A stretch of 64,000 bases of DNA from Fusibacter_C sp942493125 (GTDB lineage: Bacteria; Bacillota; Clostridia; Peptostreptococcales; Acidaminobacteraceae). Where the stretch lies: NCBI GenBank assembly GCA_942493125.1, contig OW818667.1:62001-126000 (forward strand), read 5' to 3'. The position numbers and the translations under genes were made by a program. Every line of letters begins with the position of its first letter. Position 1 is the stretch's first letter. Shown here one piece after another: positions 26,197 through 34,843 of the stretch. The notes beneath the pieces were generated by a model. That model ran no database searches and was not told the DNA's origin. It saw nothing but the letters and a program-made list of their open reading frames with translations.

Positions 26197-27468
26197 ATGG
26201 CCGAGCAGAAAACTGGTAACAACAAATTAGAAACTTCGGAAGAAGGCAAAAAAAGTAAAGGCAAGGGTGGATGTCTCGTCATTTTGCTCATCCTTTTTTT
26301 AACGCCTTTACTCGCACTTGGTGCCCTTTATTTTCTAAATAAAGACTTTAATCTAAACGTTAACGGTTTGATGTCCAATATGCCAGGACCAGTAGGCACT
26401 TATTTTGAAAAATACCCGACTCGAGCAGAAGAATTAGAGCAAATTAGGACCGTATCTGATTTTATGCTCGACCTAGAAGAATCACGTGCAGTTGATAAGT
26501 TACTCATTTTACAAAAAGACGATTCTAGAGCCTATGACGATGTCATTAAAGATATGTTGCGTATCAATCCAAATAAGACAAAATCAATACTTGAAGGCAT
26601 AAGACAGGCAACGATCAATAAAGATGCGCTCAGCAATACGGTACAAGGTATCTCAGATGAGCAAACTGAAGACTTAAAGGCAAAGGCTGCCTATATATCG
26701 GGTCTTTCATTTAATGCTGCAGTTGGAGAAGTAGAAGCAATCATTGAAGACAGTATCAATGGTCATAAAAATGCGGCTGCCATATTTGAATATATCGACG
26801 ATGTAAAGGCAGTAGGCATTTTATATCAACTCGACCAGTTAGATAGAGAACGTATACTTGCTGCATTAACGGACAAAAAAGCATTGGCCATTAGAAATGT
26901 TTATAGCAGTCAACAGAGACGTATCTCTGATTTGGTTCAAATTGCAGATGTGTACGGTTCCGAAGATCCTACAAAATTGATTGAAACGATTGGCAATACA
27001 GCGACCTATACCATAGATGATCTCGCGGTGATCTATAAAAACCTCGGTCCAAAGAAGGCTGGGGAAGTACTTGCCAAGTCGATTGACGAGGCTTTTGTCT
27101 TCGAATTGGTCGCAAAAATCAAAGCAAATGAATTACTTGTAAAAAATGAAGATTTAATAACGCCAGATCTATTAAAAGCGCTAAAGATATATAGAGAATT
27201 TGACGATAACGTTGTTGAGTTAATCGATGTCTATTCAAAAATGGATTTGACCAGTGTTGTGGAGATCGTTAAAAACATGTTGCTCAATGCATCACCTTCC
27301 GAGGTGTATGAGTTAAGTAACGGCGAATTCATAACCATATCGGATGAAGACTTGATTTTAGAGATTTTAACGAGTTTCCCACAAGATAAAATCGCTGCTA
27401 TATTGTCCTCACTTGATCAAACATTATCCTCAGAATTGACTAGAAAACTCGTATTGCCAAAAAATTAG
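26197..27468 (+). CDS. MotE/YlxF-like membrane protein, enlarged
   Basis: 423 residues from ATG 26197 (GGAG seven bases upstream; ATG 26191 overlaps the site). One membrane helix (about 24-46) is followed by a mainly helical extracytoplasmic part. Bacillus YlxF, in the same position before fliK, is about half this size. Three or more segments resemble the MgtE_N/MotE pattern (AVGILYQLDQLDRERILAAL near 207, KKAGEVLAKSIDEAFVFELV near 286, KIAAILSSLDQTLSSELTRK near 400), hinting at internal duplication. Likely role: a chaperone or stabiliser of the stator or export system, inferred from MotE. Confidence 0.7.
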   Translation: MAEQKTGNNKLETSEEGKKSKGKGGCLVILLILFLTPLLALGALYFLNKDFNLNVNGLMSNMPGPVGTYFEKYPTRAEELEQIRTVSDFMLDLEESRAVDKLLILQKDDSRAYDDVIKDMLRINPNKTKSILEGIRQATINKDALSNTVQGISDEQTEDLKAKAAYISGLSFNAAVGEVEAIIEDSINGHKNAAAIFEYIDDVKAVGILYQLDQLDRERILAALTDKKALAIRNVYSSQQRRISDLVQIADVYGSEDPTKLIETIGNTATYTIDDLAVIYKNLGPKKAGEVLAKSIDEAFVFELVAKIKANELLVKNEDLITPDLLKALKIYREFDDNVVELIDVYSKMDLTSVVEIVKNMLLNASPSEVYELSNGEFITISDEDLILEILTSFPQDKIAAILSSLDQTLSSELTRKLVLPKN

Positions 27469-27477
27469 GAGGTGCCC

Positions 27478-29115
27478 ATGCAATTAAGAGAATTGCTTAA
27501 AAGTCAGCAAATTCTCGCCCCTTTAGTTTCAGCAAAAAATTCGAGCCAACAAAATGAATGGGATGCATTTAGTCAACTACTCGCAAATAAAAACGAAAAA
27601 GTGACTGAAAAGCCCACTGGATCAAATGATCCTTATGAAATGGCTAGTAAACGCAACGACGACAACCCCAAATTTGTCAAAGAAACAGGTCTTGAAAAGA
27701 AATTCAGCGTCAAAGTAGATGTTTCTGGCTCAACAACTGGATATAAACCAACTGAAGCAAATGCGACAGAAGCGGCGTACAAGCCAGTTGAAAAGACTGA
27801 GTCAACACCTAAAGAAACAAAAGCTAAAAAGGCTACCGAAGATGAAGATGTAACAAATGAAACGGAAAAATTGAAAACAGCACTTAAAGCCAAGTTGAAA
27901 AAAGAGACGGGTTTGACAGATGCACAATTGGACCAACTACTAGCTACGATGCAATTAAATGTAGAGTCTTTGAAGCAAATGCTCGCTGGCGGTGAGGTTT
28001 CTACTGAACTGTTTGCAGAACTTGCAGAAACGATTGAAAGTTTGGAAATTGACACAGCTTTGGAAAAAAATCTTACTGGTAACGACTTAACACATTTACA
28101 AAAACAATTGGATAAGCTAGTTGAATCGCTCGAAAAGCTTATATCGAAAGCTTCAAGTTCAGAAGAGGGCGATAAAGCAGATGCGTCTGCTAAAGCTGTA
28201 CCTTTTGAAATGAAAGTTGTTCAAGCACTTAGTAAGATTGTTTCAGAACTTAATGCAGTTGCTTCTACGACGGATGAGACTGTGATTAAACCTGAAGACA
28301 TCAGAAAAGCTATTATGCAGGCAATTTCACCTGTTCAAACAAACATGCAAACGCAGAATGAAACAAAAGTTGATTCAGCGCCGGTAACGACGACACCTAC
28401 GGTGGCAAACGTTACTAACGTGCAAACGACTACCTCAGATGCGACAATGAACGGCGATGAAACTGCTGGTCAAAACACACCACAAACTGTTACTCCAACT
28501 GCGACACAAGTTCCAGTAGGCACCGTACAGAACATGACGGGTCAACCAACTGAGACTTTGAAACAAGAGACGTTACAAACAGAAGCTGACGTTAAGACGA
28601 CTGAAGGCATTTCAATGCATCAAGTTGCAATGAAACAAGGCAATTCAGTGACAACGGCAGCTATCCAACAAACGCCTCAACTGAAACAAGAAATTTTCAC
28701 TCAAATCATGGATGCAATTAAGGGTCAAATCAAATTGACAGATCACGGTACATCGCTTTTAGTCAAATTGCAACCAGAGCAGTTAGGTAATGTAGAATTA
28801 AAATTGAATATTCACAAGGGGATCGTACTAGCTGAAATTAAAGTAGAGAATGAAATCGTCAAAGCAGCCATTGAATCCAATCTAGATGATTTGAAACAAT
28901 CGCTCAGCAACAAAGGCTATTCAGTTGATCAAATCAATGTCAATGTCGACAGTGGGAAGAAAGATAGACAAGAAGCATTTGAATTCAATCAACAGGAAAA
29001 GCAGAATAGACAAAATCAAAAAAATGAAGAGCTCGGAAGTATTGAACCGATAGAGACTTCTACCAAATATATCGTAGACGAATATGAAGGCTCCACTATC
29101 AATTATTATGGATAA
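27478..29115 (+). CDS. fliK: Flagellar hook-length control protein FliK
   Basis: 545 residues from ATG 27478 after AGGAGGTGCCC. FliK measures hook length and triggers the switch of export specificity. The N-terminal and middle parts are low in complexity (Lys/Thr/Gln/Glu-rich, about 60-370). The C-terminal hook domain is clear: ITDHG-like KLTDHGTSLLVKLQPEQLGN (about 419-438), VELKLNIHKG, VKAAIESNLDDLKQSLSNKG. Neighbour flgD starts 11 bases later. Confidence 0.95.
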   Translation: MQLRELLKSQQILAPLVSAKNSSQQNEWDAFSQLLANKNEKVTEKPTGSNDPYEMASKRNDDNPKFVKETGLEKKFSVKVDVSGSTTGYKPTEANATEAAYKPVEKTESTPKETKAKKATEDEDVTNETEKLKTALKAKLKKETGLTDAQLDQLLATMQLNVESLKQMLAGGEVSTELFAELAETIESLEIDTALEKNLTGNDLTHLQKQLDKLVESLEKLISKASSSEEGDKADASAKAVPFEMKVVQALSKIVSELNAVASTTDETVIKPEDIRKAIMQAISPVQTNMQTQNETKVDSAPVTTTPTVANVTNVQTTTSDATMNGDETAGQNTPQTVTPTATQVPVGTVQNMTGQPTETLKQETLQTEADVKTTEGISMHQVAMKQGNSVTTAAIQQTPQLKQEIFTQIMDAIKGQIKLTDHGTSLLVKLQPEQLGNVELKLNIHKGIVLAEIKVENEIVKAAIESNLDDLKQSLSNKGYSVDQINVNVDSGKKDRQEAFEFNQQEKQNRQNQKNEELGSIEPIETSTKYIVDEYEGSTINYYG

Positions 29116-29126
29116 GGAGGACTAAG

Positions 29127-29624
29127 ATGGCATTTCCAATAAGTGGTTCATTTACAGAATCACAAGTCAAAAAACTGAATGAATTATCAAATGATGCGGC
29201 AAATGAAACGAGAAAGAAAAGTCAGAAGCTCGATAAAGATGCATTTTTAAAACTTATGATGATGCAGCTTCAAAATCAAAACCCGCTCAATCCGACAGAC
29301 AATACAGAATATATGAATCAAATGGCACAATTCTCATCTGTGGAGCAACTTACAAATATCGCTGGCGCTCAAGAGAAGACCAATGAACTAAACGCTTTGA
29401 TCTCTAAGCAACTAGAAGATATGGCTAAGGCAATTGAAAAACTGTCAGGCACACCTGGTAGCAGTGACGAAGTTGTTGAAACACAAAAAGAATTACTTGA
29501 ACAAAACACAAAAATTTTAGAAGAACTCGTTAAAATGAATGCAATGCTTTCAAGTTATATGGGTCAAACAAGCACAGAACAAGAAGTTACAGATGAAGAT
29601 GTCTTTTCGATACTTGGACAATAA
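29127..29624 (+). CDS. flgD: Flagellar hook assembly (capping) protein FlgD
   Basis: 165 residues. Only the conserved N-terminal module is strong: DKDAFLKLMMMQLQNQNPLN (about 34-53) and TEYMNQMAQFSSVEQLTNI (about 58-76). The rest is a helical tail with no Ig-like domains, so the protein is shorter than proteobacterial FlgD, as in B. subtilis. FlgD caps the growing hook. Confidence 0.95.
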   Translation: MAFPISGSFTESQVKKLNELSNDAANETRKKSQKLDKDAFLKLMMMQLQNQNPLNPTDNTEYMNQMAQFSSVEQLTNIAGAQEKTNELNALISKQLEDMAKAIEKLSGTPGSSDEVVETQKELLEQNTKILEELVKMNAMLSSYMGQTSTEQEVTDEDVFSILGQ

Positions 29625-29639
29625 CAAGTAGGTGATGAA

Positions 29640-30056
29640 ATGAACGATTTTAAAAACATGAACAGCGACTATTTGCTAAGGCGTACACAAATTAATCAAA
29701 CACAACAAGTTGGTCAAAATTCGCAGGCAGATGCAGCAAAAGCGCAAAATAATATTCAAGGGCCATCATTCAATGATGTATTAAGCCGACTTAAGTCAAG
29801 TGATCAAGTTAAATTTTCGAAGCACGCAATCGATCGATTGAATTCTAGAAATATTGAACTTTCTGATGATGAAATAAGTAGAATTAACGGCGGCGTCGAT
29901 AAAGCCAAAAGCAAAGGCGTAAGAGAAGCATTGATTATGATGGACAACAAAGTGTTTGTCGCCAGTGTTCAAAACAAAACGATAATCACAGCAGCAATGG
30001 ATGAGCAATTAAAAGACAATGTATTTACCAATATTGATGGCGCAGTAATAGTATAG
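29640..30056 (+). CDS. Conserved flagellar operon protein (TIGR02530 type)
   Basis: 138 residues. The C-terminal 85 residues (FSKHAIDRLNSRNIELSDDE near 59-78, then REALIMMDNKVFVASVQNK near 100-118) match the small protein found between flgD and flgE in many Firmicutes. The N-terminal part is Asn/Gln rich and probably unordered. Function unknown; a hook assembly role is suggested by position only. Confidence 0.85.
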   Translation: MNDFKNMNSDYLLRRTQINQTQQVGQNSQADAAKAQNNIQGPSFNDVLSRLKSSDQVKFSKHAIDRLNSRNIELSDDEISRINGGVDKAKSKGVREALIMMDNKVFVASVQNKTIITAAMDEQLKDNVFTNIDGAVIV

Positions 30057-30066
30057 CTGGACCTTT

Positions 30067-30120
30067 TAAGGGAGCTATAGGAGCGTGTCCGAATGACACA
30101 ATCCGCTGTAACTAGGAGGT
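30067..30120 (+). promoter_or_regulatory. Folded leader before flgE
   Basis: Within the 70-base gap a two-step hairpin is visible: AGCG (30082-30085), TGTC (30086-30089), loop CGAAT, GACA (30095-30098), bulge CAATC, CGCT (30104-30107). The flgE ribosome binding site TAGGAGG (30114-30120) follows directly. It may shape flgE translation or mRNA stability. Not a riboswitch I recognise. Confidence 0.4.
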
Positions 30121-30126
30121 TATTTT

Positions 30127-31491
30127 ATGATGAGATCAATGTTTTCTGGTGTATCTTCACTTAGAGCACACCAGTTGAGAATGGACGTAATAGGCAATAA
30201 TATTGCCAATGTTAACACAGTTGGTTACAAATCTTCAAATGTCACTTTTTCTGAAATGTACAGCCAAACGCTTAAAGGCGCTAGCTCTTCTTCAGATTCA
30301 AGAGGTGGAACCAACCCAACGCAAGTAGGTCTTGGTGCCAATATTGCGGCAATTTCAGTGAACCATACAAAGGGCTCCATCCAAAGAACGGATGTTGCAA
30401 CGGATTTGATGATCGATGGCTCAGGTTTTTTCGTAGTAACAAATGATGCGAATGCCCAAAACAAATATTACACACGTGCTGGTAACTTCAACATGGATGA
30501 GCAGGGCTTCCTTGTTACAACTGAAGGTCTTAAAGTACTCGATATCAACATGAAACCGATTCAGGTTAATATGTCTGACACGAAAAACGCGACAGCTACC
30601 AATAAAATTACGATCAATGGCAACATCAATGTGGACGATGAAGATTATACGACAACAGTCGATCTTTATGACTCATTAGGTGATGTTCATACCGTAAATA
30701 TCAATTTTCTGGATGCACCATATGTAACAACTGTTAAAAAAACCGTTGATCCATTAGATCCGAAATTTGATCCAGCGTTTCCCGCATTAACTTACAACTA
30801 TTCTTATAAAGAACTTAATATAACGAATGCATCTGGCGTTCAACAAGTTCCAGATCCTGCAGCGGCAGCACCAAACAACCATTGGTATGCAAAATTCAAC
30901 GAAAACGGCGAGATAGTCAATATCGTCACATTGGCAACAGCTGGCGATGCAAACTCGGCTGAAACGATTGTTGCAGGTAATTTGCTCATGACAGTACCTG
31001 GCGCTGCAGACATCACAATTCCTATCGACAGAACTATTTTCTTTGCAAATGGTGATGTGACTGATACAAGAATTTTCACACAAGTTTCTAAAGAATCTGA
31101 TGCTAAAGGCGTTCAACTTAATGGTAATTCAGCAGGTTCAATCGATACATTCAACATATCATCAAAAGGTGAAATCATTGGCATCTACACAAACGGAGAA
31201 CGAAAAGTGCTTCAAACGCTTGGGTTGGTAGATTTTGACAACCCAGCTGGACTTGAGAAGATTGGTGGTAACTTGTTCCAAAATACGCCAAACTCAGGTA
31301 CGCCAAAATATGGTATGCCATCTACAGGAAGCTTTGGCTCAATCACGCCTGGTGCACTTGAGATGAGCAACGTAGATTTAGCAGCACAATTTACTGATAT
31401 GATCACGACGCAAAGAGGATTCCAAGCAAACTCGCGTGTTATCACAACAAGCGATGAAATATTGCAAGAACTGGTCAACCTTAAGAGATAG
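30127..31491 (+). CDS. flgE: Flagellar hook protein FlgE
   Basis: 454 residues. Main subunit of the hook. The start MRSMFSGVSSLRAHQLRMDV and the IGNNIANVNTVGYKSSNVTF segment (about 24-43) are typical, as is the end MSNVDLAAQFTDMITTQRGFQANSRVITTSDEIL. The middle holds D1/D2 domains (VDLYDSLGDVHTVNINF near 178). TAGGAGG six bases before ATG 30127; ATG 30130 is an alternative. Confidence 0.97.
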   Translation: MMRSMFSGVSSLRAHQLRMDVIGNNIANVNTVGYKSSNVTFSEMYSQTLKGASSSSDSRGGTNPTQVGLGANIAAISVNHTKGSIQRTDVATDLMIDGSGFFVVTNDANAQNKYYTRAGNFNMDEQGFLVTTEGLKVLDINMKPIQVNMSDTKNATATNKITINGNINVDDEDYTTTVDLYDSLGDVHTVNINFLDAPYVTTVKKTVDPLDPKFDPAFPALTYNYSYKELNITNASGVQQVPDPAAAAPNNHWYAKFNENGEIVNIVTLATAGDANSAETIVAGNLLMTVPGAADITIPIDRTIFFANGDVTDTRIFTQVSKESDAKGVQLNGNSAGSIDTFNISSKGEIIGIYTNGERKVLQTLGLVDFDNPAGLEKIGGNLFQNTPNSGTPKYGMPSTGSFGSITPGALEMSNVDLAAQFTDMITTQRGFQANSRVITTSDEILQELVNLKR

Positions 31492-31496
31492 TGATT

Positions 31497-31535
31497 AACT
31501 ACCCGTAGCTAAGCTACGGGTAGTTTTGATGATTT
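31497..31535 (+). terminator. Strong internal hairpin after flgE
   Basis: Perfect 14-bp arms AACTACCCGTAGCT (31497-31510) and AGCTACGGGTAGTT (31512-31525) with a one-base centre (in practice a 3-5 base loop), followed by TTGATGATTTTT. The T-run is broken, so it may be partial termination or an end-stabilising stem. Confidence 0.75.
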
Positions 31536-31563
31536 TTCTAGAAAGTGAAAGGATGCCCCATAT

Positions 31564-31761
31564 ATGATTAAAGTTACGAGATTAAATGGCGAACCAATCT
31601 ACTTGAATTCAAATCTAATCGAATTTATCGAAGCGACACCAGATACGATGATCACCTTGACGACGGGCAAAAAAATTATCATAAAAGAAAATATTGACTA
31701 TGTTATAGAAAGAATTGTTGAATATAACGCCAAAATCAGTCAATATATAAATAAAGTCTAA
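31564..31761 (+). CDS. flbD: FlbD/SwrD-family protein
   Basis: 65 residues, a short beta-rich domain (IKVTRLNGEPIYLNSNLIEF, then TPDTMITLTTGKKIIIKEN). In B. subtilis the counterpart SwrD raises torque, probably by acting on the MotAB stator. Here it precedes motA and motB, which supports that link. AAAGGATG site lies upstream of ATG 31564. Confidence 0.92.
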   Translation: MIKVTRLNGEPIYLNSNLIEFIEATPDTMITLTTGKKIIIKENIDYVIERIVEYNAKISQYINKV

Positions 31762-31806
31762 AATATATAATGAAATAGATAAATTTACATTGAAGAGGTG
31801 CTTGAT

Positions 31807-32595
31807 TTGGATATTACTACAATCTTGGGGCTAGTTTTAGGTTTCGGTTTTATAATGTGGTCAATTTTACTTGGTGGCGAATTACTCTGGTACTGGGACG
31901 CACCTTCGGTTGTCGTCGTTGTCGGTGGTATGTTTGGCGGTTTTTTGGTTGCCTTTCCACTTAAAGAGGTGCTTAATTTAGGTAAAATTTTTGCAAAGAC
32001 GATGAAAAACAACGAATTTGACGTGGATCAGATTATCACAAAAATAATCGAACTTGCAAATGTAGCAAGAAGAGAAGGGTTATTGGCACTTGAAGAAGCT
32101 GTCTCAGAAATAAAAGACGACTTTCTTCAAAAAGGCGTCATGCTGATTGTTGACGGTACAGACCCTGAACTTGTGAAGAACATATTGGAAACGGAAATAG
32201 AAAATATTTCTGAGAGACATAGTAAAGGTAAATCCATGATGGACATGTTTGGTGCACTCGGACCAGCCTTTGGTATGATTGGTACACTCATAGGACTTGT
32301 TGCAATGCTTCAGAATTTATCGGATCCTTCTTCAATAGGTCCAGCGATGGCAGTAGCTTTGATTACAACTTTTTATGGCTCAATTTTAGCGAATCTAATT
32401 TTCATTCCGATGGCTGCAAAACTCGCCCTTAAAAGTAATGAAGAAATACTGATCAGAAATGTCATGATTGAAGGCTTACTTTCCATTCAGGCGGGTGAAA
32501 ATCCAAGAATCATCGAAGAAAAACTCAAAGTTTTTTTACCACCTTCCGTGAGAAAGAAGGTAGGCACTCAGGAGGCGAAATCAGACAATGGCTAA
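31807..32595 (+). CDS. motA: Flagellar motor stator protein MotA
   Basis: 262 residues from TTG 31807 (GAGG upstream), giving the standard MotA start DITTILGLVLGFGFIMW. Four membrane segments: near 6-24, 32-50, about 150-170 and 178-200 (GALGPAFGMIGTLIGLVAML, AVALITTFYGSILANLIF). The cytoplasmic loop between segments 2 and 3 carries the charged residues that act on FliG. Forms a proton or sodium channel with MotB. Overlaps motB by 8 bases. Confidence 0.97.
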   Translation: MDITTILGLVLGFGFIMWSILLGGELLWYWDAPSVVVVVGGMFGGFLVAFPLKEVLNLGKIFAKTMKNNEFDVDQIITKIIELANVARREGLLALEEAVSEIKDDFLQKGVMLIVDGTDPELVKNILETEIENISERHSKGKSMMDMFGALGPAFGMIGTLIGLVAMLQNLSDPSSIGPAMAVALITTFYGSILANLIFIPMAAKLALKSNEEILIRNVMIEGLLSIQAGENPRIIEEKLKVFLPPSVRKKVGTQEAKSDNG

Positions 32596-33343
32596 AGATA
32601 AATGTCCTGAATGTAAATCTGGTGCACCGGAATGGATGGCGACATATGGCGATCTCGTAACTTTACTCATGTGTTTTTTCGTATTGCTCTTTGCCTTTTC
32701 GAGCATCGACGCACAAAAATTTCAAGCTGTCATGCAATCATTTCAAGGTTCAGCTGGTATTTTGTCTGGAGGTAAGTCTTTGTCGGAGGCACCAATGGTT
32801 TTCGATGGTATGCCTGAAAACCAAACATCTTCTCAGTCTGTCGTCGAGATGAAAAAACTTGAATCCATTCAAGAAGAAGTCGAAAAATATTTGGAACAAA
32901 ACAACATGCAGGGATTAGTTGAAACGATGCTTGAGTCAAAGGGATTGGTCATACGATTTAAAGACAATGTGCTTTTCGATTCGGGCAGTGCAACAATTAA
33001 GTCTGGTTCAATCGGTATTTTGACCTTTTTGAGTGATTTGCTTAAAACCCCCGAATTAATCAATCAAGATATTCGCGTTGAAGGTCATACGGATAATGTG
33101 CCACATGTATCAAGCCAATATGCATCCAACTGGGAGCTTTCAGCTGCTAGAGCGACGAATGTTGTCAGATTTTTTATAGAACAATCACAGATGGTACCCT
33201 CAAGGTTATCCGCATCTGGTTATAGCGAATACCATCCAATAGAATCGAATGATACAGCAACTGGACGTTCTGCGAATAGAAGGGTTGATATCGTGGTCGA
33301 GTCATTGGAAGATATAAATACTGAAGATAGTGGAGGTAATTAA
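32588..33343 (+). CDS. motB: Flagellar motor stator protein MotB
   Basis: 251 residues. One membrane helix (about 20-40) with the channel Asp in YGDLVTLLMCFFVLLF; before it a CPEC pair, unlike Bacillus MotB. The periplasmic OmpA-like domain binds peptidoglycan: GHTDNVPHVSSQYASNWELS near 164-183, SARANVV-like AARATNVV, SASGYSE, NRRVDIVVE. It overlaps motA and abuts fliL. Whether the coupling ion is proton or sodium cannot be decided from the sequence alone. Confidence 0.97.
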   Translation: MAKDKCPECKSGAPEWMATYGDLVTLLMCFFVLLFAFSSIDAQKFQAVMQSFQGSAGILSGGKSLSEAPMVFDGMPENQTSSQSVVEMKKLESIQEEVEKYLEQNNMQGLVETMLESKGLVIRFKDNVLFDSGSATIKSGSIGILTFLSDLLKTPELINQDIRVEGHTDNVPHVSSQYASNWELSAARATNVVRFFIEQSQMVPSRLSASGYSEYHPIESNDTATGRSANRRVDIVVESLEDINTEDSGGN

Positions 33344-33763
33344 GTGAACAAAAAAATGATAATCATTATTGCTGCCGTAGCGCTTGTAGTGATCATAGGA
33401 GCGGGGGTAGCTGTTTTCATGATGACGCGTCCACCAGAAGAAGTAGTTGTGACCTATCATGAGTATACTTTTGACGAAGAATATTCTAATCTTGCAGATA
33501 AAGAGAGCAAGAAAATTGTTAAGTATCAAGTGACCATCGAATATACAGACGAAGAAATGCTTGCAGTATTTGATCAAAATAGAACGAAAATCAGAAATAA
33601 CATTGATGAAATCATGCGCGCGACTACTTCCGAAGAGATTGAGAAGACGAATGGTAAAGAGCGTCTGAGAGATAGAATCAAACAGATGATTATTGAAGAG
33701 CTTGAATCGGATGAAGAAATCATCACAAATATTTATCTGCAACCATTTGTTATTCAAGGTTAA
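33344..33763 (+). CDS. fliL: Flagellar basal body protein FliL
   Basis: 139 residues from GTG 33344 directly at the motB stop, with GGAGG upstream. N-terminal membrane segment (about 5-27, IIIIAAVALVVIIGAGVAVF) and a periplasmic domain (YTFDEEYSNLADKESKKIVKYQ, RDRIKQMIIEELES). FliL surrounds the stator units. Its stop overlaps the -35 of a sigma-28 promoter for fliM. Confidence 0.93.
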   Translation: MNKKMIIIIAAVALVVIIGAGVAVFMMTRPPEEVVVTYHEYTFDEEYSNLADKESKKIVKYQVTIEYTDEEMLAVFDQNRTKIRNNIDEIMRATTSEEIEKTNGKERLRDRIKQMIIEELESDEEIITNIYLQPFVIQG

Positions 33764-33787
33764 GTTTTTATAACAATTAGCCGATAA
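33761..33787 (+). promoter_or_regulatory. Sigma-28 type promoter for fliM onwards
   Basis: TAAG(TTTT) at 33761 and GCCGATAA at 33780-33787 are separated by 15 bases. The -10 is the exact sigma-28 consensus and the -35 TAAGTTTT is close to TAAAGTTT. It would re-initiate transcription about 40 bases before fliM. The cognate sigma factor is encoded at 49313-50044. Confidence 0.8.
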
Positions 33788-33835
33788 TTATCTTGATAGT
33801 GTATCGATATTTTAAGAACTAAAGGAGGTGAAATC

Positions 33836-34843
33836 ATGCCAGATGTATTGTCCCAAAACGAGATTGACGAACTACTTGCCGCCCTGAGTACTGGCGAGGT
33901 GGATGTCAGTGAGATAGAAGAGGAAAAAAAGGAACGGAAAGTCAGAAAGTACGACTTTAGCAGACCAGACAAATTTGCTAAAGATCAGCTCAGGACACTC
34001 GAAATTATCCATGAAAATTTTTCTAGACTATTGAACAACTTCTTGTCAGGTTATTTAAGGACTTACATTGAAGTAGACGTGATTTCAGTTCAAAGTTTAA
34101 TTTATACAGAATTTAGCAACTCGATTTCGAATCCAGCAATACTTGGCATTGTGGATTTTGCACCATTTAATGGACAAGTGATTATCGACGTATCCGCTGA
34201 TATCGCGAACGCGATGATTGAGCGCGTATTAGGTGGCACTGGAAAATCAGCTACGAGTTCAAAAGAGAATAGAACCCTTACTGAAATTGAGATGACACTG
34301 CTCCGAAATATTCTGATCAAATTTATTAATCTGCTTAAGGAACCTTGGGGAAACATTGTTGAACTGAGACCGAAGCTTGAAAATATTGAAACCAATGCTC
34401 AATTTGCACAAATCGTCTCTCCTGCAGAGTCCGTTGCACTTATCACATTCAACTTGCATATCGGAGAAAATGAAGGTATGGTCAATATCTGTATTCCACA
34501 TTTTGTTATCGAACCGATTTTGCCAAGCTTGAGTTCAAGGTTATGGTTTGCGACAAGCAATAAAAGAGAGATGACTGAAGAAGAGCGTGGTGCTATGGAG
34601 CTCGGCATAAGTCAATCCAAGATCAACATGACAGCGGTTGTCGGTGGTTCAAATATCACAGTTTCAGAACTTATGAATTTACAAAAAGGTGACATAATAT
34701 TATTGAATAAACGTATTGAAGATCCAATCGAAATTTATGTGGAGAATCAAGTGAAATTTAGAGCTAAACCAGGTATCAAAAAGAAAAATGTTGCCATTAT
34801 GATTACAGAACTAGTAGAGAAAGGGGATGAAAGAGATGAGTGA
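33836..34843 (+). CDS. fliM: Flagellar motor switch protein FliM
   Basis: 335 residues. The N-terminal LSQNEIDELLAAL binds phosphorylated CheY, the middle CheC-like domain contains KFAKDQLRTLEIIHENFSRL and LGGTGK, and the C-terminal SpoA (FliN-like) domain covers about 255-330 (LMNLQKGDIILLNKRIEDPI). Begins after AAAGGAGGTGAAATC. Overlaps fliY by 8 bases. Confidence 0.97.
   Translation: MPDVLSQNEIDELLAALSTGEVDVSEIEEEKKERKVRKYDFSRPDKFAKDQLRTLEIIHENFSRLLNNFLSGYLRTYIEVDVISVQSLIYTEFSNSISNPAILGIVDFAPFNGQVIIDVSADIANAMIERVLGGTGKSATSSKENRTLTEIEMTLLRNILIKFINLLKEPWGNIVELRPKLENIETNAQFAQIVSPAESVALITFNLHIGENEGMVNICIPHFVIEPILPSLSSRLWFATSNKREMTEEERGAMELGISQSKINMTAVVGGSNITVSELMNLQKGDIILLNKRIEDPIEIYVENQVKFRAKPGIKKKNVAIMITELVEKGDERDE

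Noticed and set aside
30067..30120. Known riboswitch (c-di-GMP type) before flgE
   Set aside because: The region is too short and lacks the conserved core of c-di-GMP aptamers; only a simple two-step hairpin is visible.
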